A DNA stretch of 8,727 nucleotides, from positions 1 through 8,727 of the forward strand of contig CALGFH010000123.1 of NCBI GenBank assembly GCA_937881255.1, given 5' to 3'. This stretch comes from an uncultured Actinomycetes bacterium. GTDB lineage: Bacteria > Actinomycetota > CALGFH01. A program made the position numbers and the translations under genes. A model generated the notes under the pieces. It searched no databases and was not told where the DNA came from. It worked only from the letters and a program-made list of their open reading frames with translations. Shown piece by piece: positions 6,244-8,727 of the stretch; position 1 is the stretch's first letter, and each line of letters opens with the position of its first letter.

Positions 6244-7028
6244 GGCAGGCCCTGGCCGCGGAGTGGACCAAGCTGCGGACTGTCTCCAGCGCGGCCTGGC
6301 TGGTGGCGGCCGTGGTCGGGTGCACCGTCCTGCTCGGCAGCGCGATGACCGCCTCGGTCGACACCTCCCAGTGCCCATCACCGGCCAGCTGCCAGGAGGA
6401 CACGGTCCGGCTCGTCCTTGCCGGCGTCTGGGTCGGCCAGGTGGCCGTGGTGGTGCTGGCCGTGCTGGCGGTGACCAACGAGTACGACACCGGAATGATC
6501 CAGACCACCCTGGCCGCGACCCCGCGGCGGGGAACGGTCCTGCTGGCCAAGGCGGCCGTCGTCACCGCGACCGTGCTGGCCAGCGGCACCACCGCGGTGA
6601 TCGGCTCGCTGGCCGCCGGCCGGGCCATCCTCCCCGGGAACGGGTTCACCGAGGCCAACGGCTACCCGCCGTTGTCGGTGACCGACGAGCCGACCCTCCG
6701 GGCGGCCGGCGGCACCGTGCTCTACCTGGGGCTGGTCGCCCTGCTCGGCCTCGGCCTGGGTACGGCCGTCCGCGACACCGCCGGAGCGCTCCTCGGCGTC
6801 CTGACCCTGCTCTACGTGGCCCCGGTGGTCGCGGCTCTGGTGGGCGACCCGGCCTGGCAGGCCCGGCTCCAGAAGGTCGCGCCGATGACCGCGGGGCTCG
6901 CCATCCAAGCGACCAGGGGCCTGGAGCGGCTCCCGATCGGCCCCTGGGCCGGCCTCGGGGTGCTCGCCGCCTGGGCCGGGACGGCCATGCTCCTGGGGGC
7001 CGTCGTCCTGCAGGTCCGCGACGCCTGA
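6240..7028 (+). CDS. ABC-2 exporter permease, second subunit
   Basis: A 262-residue integral membrane subunit with six predicted helices (about 19-39, 57-78, 103-126, 156-176, 182-202 and 236-257). It is a paralogue of the preceding permease: MRQALAAEWTKL at the start, EYDTGMIQTTLAATPRRG (81-98) and MTAGLAIQ (216-223) line up with the same motifs there, but the DUF1349-like insert is absent and only a short loop separates TM1 from TM2. That loop carries a CX5C pair (C45, C51). The ATG overlaps the previous stop as ATGA, which implies translational coupling. The two permeases probably form a heterodimer with two copies of the ATPase. It is convergent with the GAP-family gene, with only 15 nt between the stop codons. 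Confidence 0.95.
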   Translation: MRQALAAEWTKLRTVSSAAWLVAAVVGCTVLLGSAMTASVDTSQCPSPASCQEDTVRLVLAGVWVGQVAVVVLAVLAVTNEYDTGMIQTTLAATPRRGTVLLAKAAVVTATVLASGTTAVIGSLAAGRAILPGNGFTEANGYPPLSVTDEPTLRAAGGTVLYLGLVALLGLGLGTAVRDTAGALLGVLTLLYVAPVVAALVGDPAWQARLQKVAPMTAGLAIQATRGLERLPIGPWAGLGVLAAWAGTAMLLGAVVLQVRDA

Positions 7029-7046
7029 CCGCCGGGCGGCCGGTCA
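7026..7046. terminator. Bidirectional hairpin spanning both convergent stop codons
   Basis: TGACCG (7026-7031) pairs with CGGTCA (7041-7046), extended by CC/GG with one bulged C. The stem contains the stop codon of the second permease (plus) and that of the GAP-family gene (minus). The symmetry and convergent position fit a shared terminator; there is no T-tract in either direction. Confidence 0.45.
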
Positions 7047-7739
7047 GCCGATGACCCGGAAGTGGCCGAGGGCGTCGGCCAGGAGGAGGAACCCGACCAG
7101 GCCGAGGAGCCAGAGCAGCCCCTCCCGGGTGGCGGCGCCGAGGCGGGTCCGGAGTCGTTCGAGCAGGGCGCCGGCGCGGTCCCCGAGGGCGACGTGGGCG
7201 GCCAGCAGGGCCAGCGGGGGGAGCACGAAGATCAGGTTGTAGGCGGCCAGCAGGGGCAGCCAGTCGCCGACGGCCAGGTCGGCGCGGGTGATGGCCTCGA
7301 CCGCGCCCAGGTAGGGCAGGGCGGTGGGCAGCTCCAGGAAGGTGACGGCCACCCCGAGGGCGAACACCGCCGCCGGCCGCCCGGCCGCGGGCAGCCTCGG
7401 CCCGGCCGCCGGGCCGCGCGGCAGCTTCGGGCCGGCCGCCGGGCCGCGCTGCCGGCCCCGGCCGGGGGCGAGCACGGCGTAGGCCAGCATGGCCGCCCCG
7501 AGGACGCCCTGGGCCAGGTAGGCGGCGTCGCTCTCGACCAGCGCCCGCGGCGTGAGCCCGAGGCCGAGGGTGAGCGCCAGCCCGACGGCGAAGTAGGTGA
7601 CCAGGATCGCGGCCACGTACACGGCGACCAGGGGCCGGGCCGGCTTGCCCCGGAGCAGGAGCACGATCGTGGCCAGCAGGGCCGACGGGTTGATGCTGTC
7701 GACCACTGCCAGGCCGACGATCGCGGGCAGCAGCTCCAT
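7044..7739 (-). CDS. GAP/LysE/CcdA-like six-helix membrane protein
   Basis: An integral membrane protein of 231 residues with six likely helices (about 4-29, 36-60, 73-91, 122-145, 160-182 and 207-224) in two halves. The first helix carries VVDSINPSALLATI (12-25), and the second half has FLELPTALPYL (134-144). This pattern is shared by the GAP (glycolipid-addressing) family and the related LysE and CcdA/DsbD transmembrane groups, which move small molecules, glycolipids or reducing equivalents. No cysteine is seen, which argues against a thiol-relay CcdA. The loop between halves (about 92-121) is Ala-Gly-Pro-Arg rich and holds a duplicated decapeptide. ATG 7739 lies 7 nt after the stop of the 66-residue gene, without a clear Shine-Dalgarno, so coupling is likely. 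Control by the TetR repressor at 8026 is inferred from the operators upstream of the unit. Confidence 0.8.
   Translation of the reverse strand: MELLPAIVGLAVVDSINPSALLATIVLLLRGKPARPLVAVYVAAILVTYFAVGLALTLGLGLTPRALVESDAAYLAQGVLGAAMLAYAVLAPGRGRQRGPAAGPKLPRGPAAGPRLPAAGRPAAVFALGVAVTFLELPTALPYLGAVEAITRADLAVGDWLPLLAAYNLIFVLPPLALLAAHVALGDRAGALLERLRTRLGAATREGLLWLLGLVGFLLLADALGHFRVIG
7390..7449. repeat. 30-bp in-frame tandem repeat in the GAP-family gene
   Basis: Units 7390-7419 and 7420-7449 match at 28 of 30 bases. Being a multiple of three, the repeat keeps the frame and encodes RGPAAGPKLP followed by RGPAAGPRLP in the loop between the two halves of the membrane protein. A likely slippage product in GGCCGG-rich DNA. 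Confidence 0.88.
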
Positions 7740-7745
7740 CGGGCG

Positions 7746-7946
7746 TTACCGCCGGGCCGCCCGCCAGATGGCGGTGACCGCGACCGCGACCAGCGCCATC
7801 GAGGTCACGCCGAGCGCGACCTCCTGCCAGGTGGCGAGGTCCTCGGGCTGGAGCCACTGGATGCGGAGCTGGTTGGTGACGACGAGGGCGATGACGTAGA
7901 CCCACCAGGGCGCCCAGCGGGCCGGGCGTTGCTCCTGTGCTTCCAT
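7746..7946 (-). CDS. Small two-helix membrane protein, 66 residues
   Basis: I do not recognise this protein. It has a short polar N-terminus (MEAQEQRPAR), a tryptophan-rich first helix (about 11-32, starting WAPWWVYVIALVV and then TNQLRIQWL), a short acidic loop (QPEDLATW, 33-40) and a second helix (about 41-61) ending in the basic tail RAARR, so both ends are probably cytoplasmic. GC-rich third positions support coding. ATG 7946 is chosen over GTG 7955 because GAGAGGA on the minus strand leaves 10 nt to the ATG but almost none to the GTG. It is the first gene of a two-gene unit with the GAP-family protein, 6 nt apart, and faces the TetR gene. It could be an accessory subunit or regulator of the larger membrane protein; this rests on context only. 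Confidence 0.72.
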   Translation of the reverse strand: MEAQEQRPARWAPWWVYVIALVVTNQLRIQWLQPEDLATWQEVALGVTSMALVAVAVTAIWRAARR

Positions 7947-7952
7947 CGGTGC

Positions 7953-7969
7953 CACTTCCTCTCGAAGTG
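7953..7969 (-). promoter_or_regulatory. Hairpin holding the Shine-Dalgarno of the 66-residue gene
   Basis: On the minus strand CACTTC, GAGAG, GAAGTG forms a perfect 6-bp stem with a 5-nt loop, ending 6 nt before the ATG. The Shine-Dalgarno GAGAGGA spans the loop and the first bases of the right arm, so folding of the mRNA could limit initiation. It may be chance; no ligand domain like a riboswitch is visible. Confidence 0.35.
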
Positions 7970-7972
7970 ATC

Positions 7973-7988
7973 TAGCACAGTTGTGCGA
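7973..7988. promoter_or_regulatory. TetR operator, copy 1 (distal)
   Basis: TAGCACAGTTGTGCGA is a palindrome with arms TAGCACA and TGTGCGA around GT, with one base breaking symmetry (G7987). It matches copy 2 at 15 of 16 positions. It lies nearer the 66-residue gene and probably covers that gene's promoter. Repressor binding by the adjacent TetR protein is inferred. Confidence 0.78.
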
Positions 7989-7999
7989 CATCCCTACTT

Positions 8000-8015
8000 T
8001 AGCACAGTTGTGCTA
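8000..8015. promoter_or_regulatory. TetR operator, copy 2 (proximal, perfect palindrome)
   Basis: TAGCACAGTTGTGCTA has perfect 7-bp arms around GT. It begins 27 bp after copy 1 in the same orientation and its last two bases overlap the putative -10 of the tetR-type gene, so binding should block that promoter. This is the usual layout of a self-repressing TetR gene that also controls its divergent neighbour. Confidence 0.85.
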
Positions 8016-8019
8016 TAAA
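8014..8019 (+). promoter_or_regulatory. Extended -10 of the TetR gene (leaderless)
   Basis: TATAAA preceded by TGC (8011-8013) is an extended -10 element, and 6 nt separate it from the ATG at 8026, so the mRNA probably begins at the start codon. No Shine-Dalgarno is seen before this ATG and no clear -35. It lies in the only AT-rich patch of the window. Confidence 0.6.
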
Positions 8020-8025
8020 CGCCCC

Positions 8026-8631
8026 ATGCCGAGACAGGTCGACCCACAGCAGCGCCGGGCCGAGCTCGCCGAGGCCGTCTGGACGGTGATCCGCCGCGAC
8101 GGCCTCCAGCGGGCCTCGGTGCGCAACGTCGCCCGCGAGGCCGGTCTCTCCATGGGCTCGCTGCGCCACTACTTCGCCACCCAGGCCGAGCTGCTCTGCT
8201 TCGCCATGCAGCTGGTCGGGGACCGGGCCAGGGCCCGCGTCCGCGCCATGCAGCCGGCCGCCAGCCCCCGGGCCACCGCCGAGCGCCTCCTCCAGGAGCT
8301 GGTCCCCCTGGACGACGAACGCCGCGCCGAGAGCGAGGTCTGGCTCGCCTTCACCGCCCGCGGCCTGGTCGACCCCGACCAGCGGGCCATCCACCAGGGC
8401 ATCCACGACCAGCTCAGGGGTGCCTGCGCCACCGCCATCACCCTGCTGGCCGACGCCGGCCTGACCCCCGCCGACCTGGACGTCGACCTGGAGGCCACCC
8501 GCCTCCACGCCCTCCTGGACGGCCTGGCCGTCCACGCCGTCATGCGCCCCGAGCAGGTGACCCCCGACCGGATCACCGCCGTGATCGCCCGCCACCTCGA
8601 CACCCTCCAGGCGGGCCCGGGGTCAGGCTGA
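8026..8631 (+). CDS. TetR-family transcriptional repressor
   Basis: A dimeric one-component repressor of 201 residues. The N-terminal DNA-binding domain (about 8-55) shows the family pattern: a first helix RRAELAEAVWTVIRRDG, then SVRNVAREAGLSMGSLRHYF (31-50) with the recognition helix at SMGSLRHYF, and the following ATQAELL. The C-terminal ligand and dimerisation domain resembles the BetI-type (TetR_C_6) form, with SEVWLAFTARG (103-113) and LHALLDGLAVHAVM (160-173). The inducer is unknown. ATG 8026 is preferred over an upstream in-frame ATG at 7981, because the extra 15 residues would be encoded within the operator and promoter sequence. Two matching palindromes upstream point to self-repression and to control of the divergent 66-residue/GAP-family unit. 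It is convergent with the partial gene at the right edge, 9 nt between stops. Confidence 0.94.
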   Translation: MPRQVDPQQRRAELAEAVWTVIRRDGLQRASVRNVAREAGLSMGSLRHYFATQAELLCFAMQLVGDRARARVRAMQPAASPRATAERLLQELVPLDDERRAESEVWLAFTARGLVDPDQRAIHQGIHDQLRGACATAITLLADAGLTPADLDVDLEATRLHALLDGLAVHAVMRPEQVTPDRITAVIARHLDTLQAGPGSG

Positions 8632-8640
8632 CGTTCGGGG

Positions 8641-8727
8641 TCACCGCCCCTGGAGCAGGTCCCTCGCTCGGAGGAACACGCTGTCGAGCATGGGCTCGGT
8701 GAGGCGGCCGGTGTTCGTGTTCTGCTG
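8641..8727 (-). CDS. C-terminal end of an unidentified protein (5' end off window)
   Basis: The minus strand is open from the right edge to a TGA at 8643-8641, giving 28 residues: QQNTNTGRLTEPMLDSVFLR followed by ARDLLQGR. Nearly all codons end in G or C like the neighbouring genes, and the gene would be convergent with the TetR gene, leaving a 9-nt gap; both favour a real coding end. The second half looks like an amphipathic helix. I do not recognise the family, and 28 residues are too few to assign a function. Confidence 0.6.
   Translation of the reverse strand, partial: QQNTNTGRLTEPMLDSVFLRARDLLQGR

Noticed and set aside
4756..6381. A 541-codon open frame on the minus strand opposite the exporter permease.
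   Set aside because: It lies antisense to a gene with clear permease and DUF1349 motifs; its translation is low-complexity Gly/Arg/Pro/His and shows no domain.
7062..7970. A 302-codon plus-strand frame opposite the GAP-family and 66-residue genes.
   Set aside because: It is a hydrophilic Gly/Gln/Glu/Arg-rich shadow, while the minus strand gives recognisable membrane proteins with start and stop spacing that fits an operon.
7981..8025. A 15-residue N-terminal extension of the TetR protein from the ATG at 7981.
   Set aside because: The extension would be encoded by the operator and -10 sequence, and the family normally begins a few residues before the first helix, as from ATG 8026.
8619..8643. 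Direct repeat GGGGTCA at 8619-8625 and 8637-8643 around the convergent stops.
   Set aside because: Only 7 bp long in GC-rich DNA, partly within coding sequence, with no further copies; likely chance.
1..8727. Mobile elements, CRISPR arrays, tRNA or rRNA genes.
   Set aside because: No transposase or integrase motifs, no regular spaced repeats beyond the two tandem duplications and twin operators, and no cloverleaf or ribosomal RNA sequence were recognised.

Overview
The window is very GC-rich, and G or C fills the third position of almost every codon in the real genes. With short overlapping operons, several probable leaderless genes and families common in actinobacteria (AraC with a DUF6597-like N-terminus, DUF3224, DesK/NarL-type two-component pairs, GAP-family membrane proteins), it looks like a chromosomal segment of an actinobacterium (Actinomycetota), possibly an uncultured lineage. 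Nothing seen fixes the genus. I find no rRNA, tRNA, IS element, phage gene or CRISPR array.

Layout. (1) 1-1061, minus strand: the start of an adenylate-kinase-like gene cut by the left edge, preceded on its strand by a DUF3224 gene with an almost perfect Shine-Dalgarno. (2) 1166-1975, plus: an AraC-family regulator divergent from the DUF3224 gene. (3) 1993-3723, minus: a two-component system, histidine kinase then NarL-type response regulator. The kinase gene carries a 46-bp imperfect tandem duplication that shifts its frame inside the ATPase domain and puts it in frame with the response regulator, giving one 576-residue open frame. (4) 3890-7028, plus: a three-gene ABC-2 exporter operon (ATPase and two permeases), all overlapping by 1-4 nt, divergent from the kinase. 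The first permease has a large DUF1349/concanavalin-like domain in its first extracytoplasmic loop. (5) 7044-7946, minus: a six-helix GAP/LysE/CcdA-like membrane protein and a 66-residue two-helix membrane protein, convergent with the exporter. (6) 8026-8631, plus: a TetR-family repressor divergent from unit 5, with two near-identical palindromic operators between them. (7) 8641-8727, minus: the C-terminal end of an unidentified protein cut by the right edge.

How they may work together. Units 3 and 4 form a classic regulator-exporter module. The kinase has several membrane helices but no sizeable extracytoplasmic sensor, whereas a permease has a ligand-binding-like ectodomain, so the exporter may supply the sensing. 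Between the two operons lie inverted GTCCCT half-sites suited to a shared regulator site. Units 5 and 6 are a self-contained repressor-regulated membrane module. The two most unusual points are the kinase duplication and the DUF1349-like insert in the permease.
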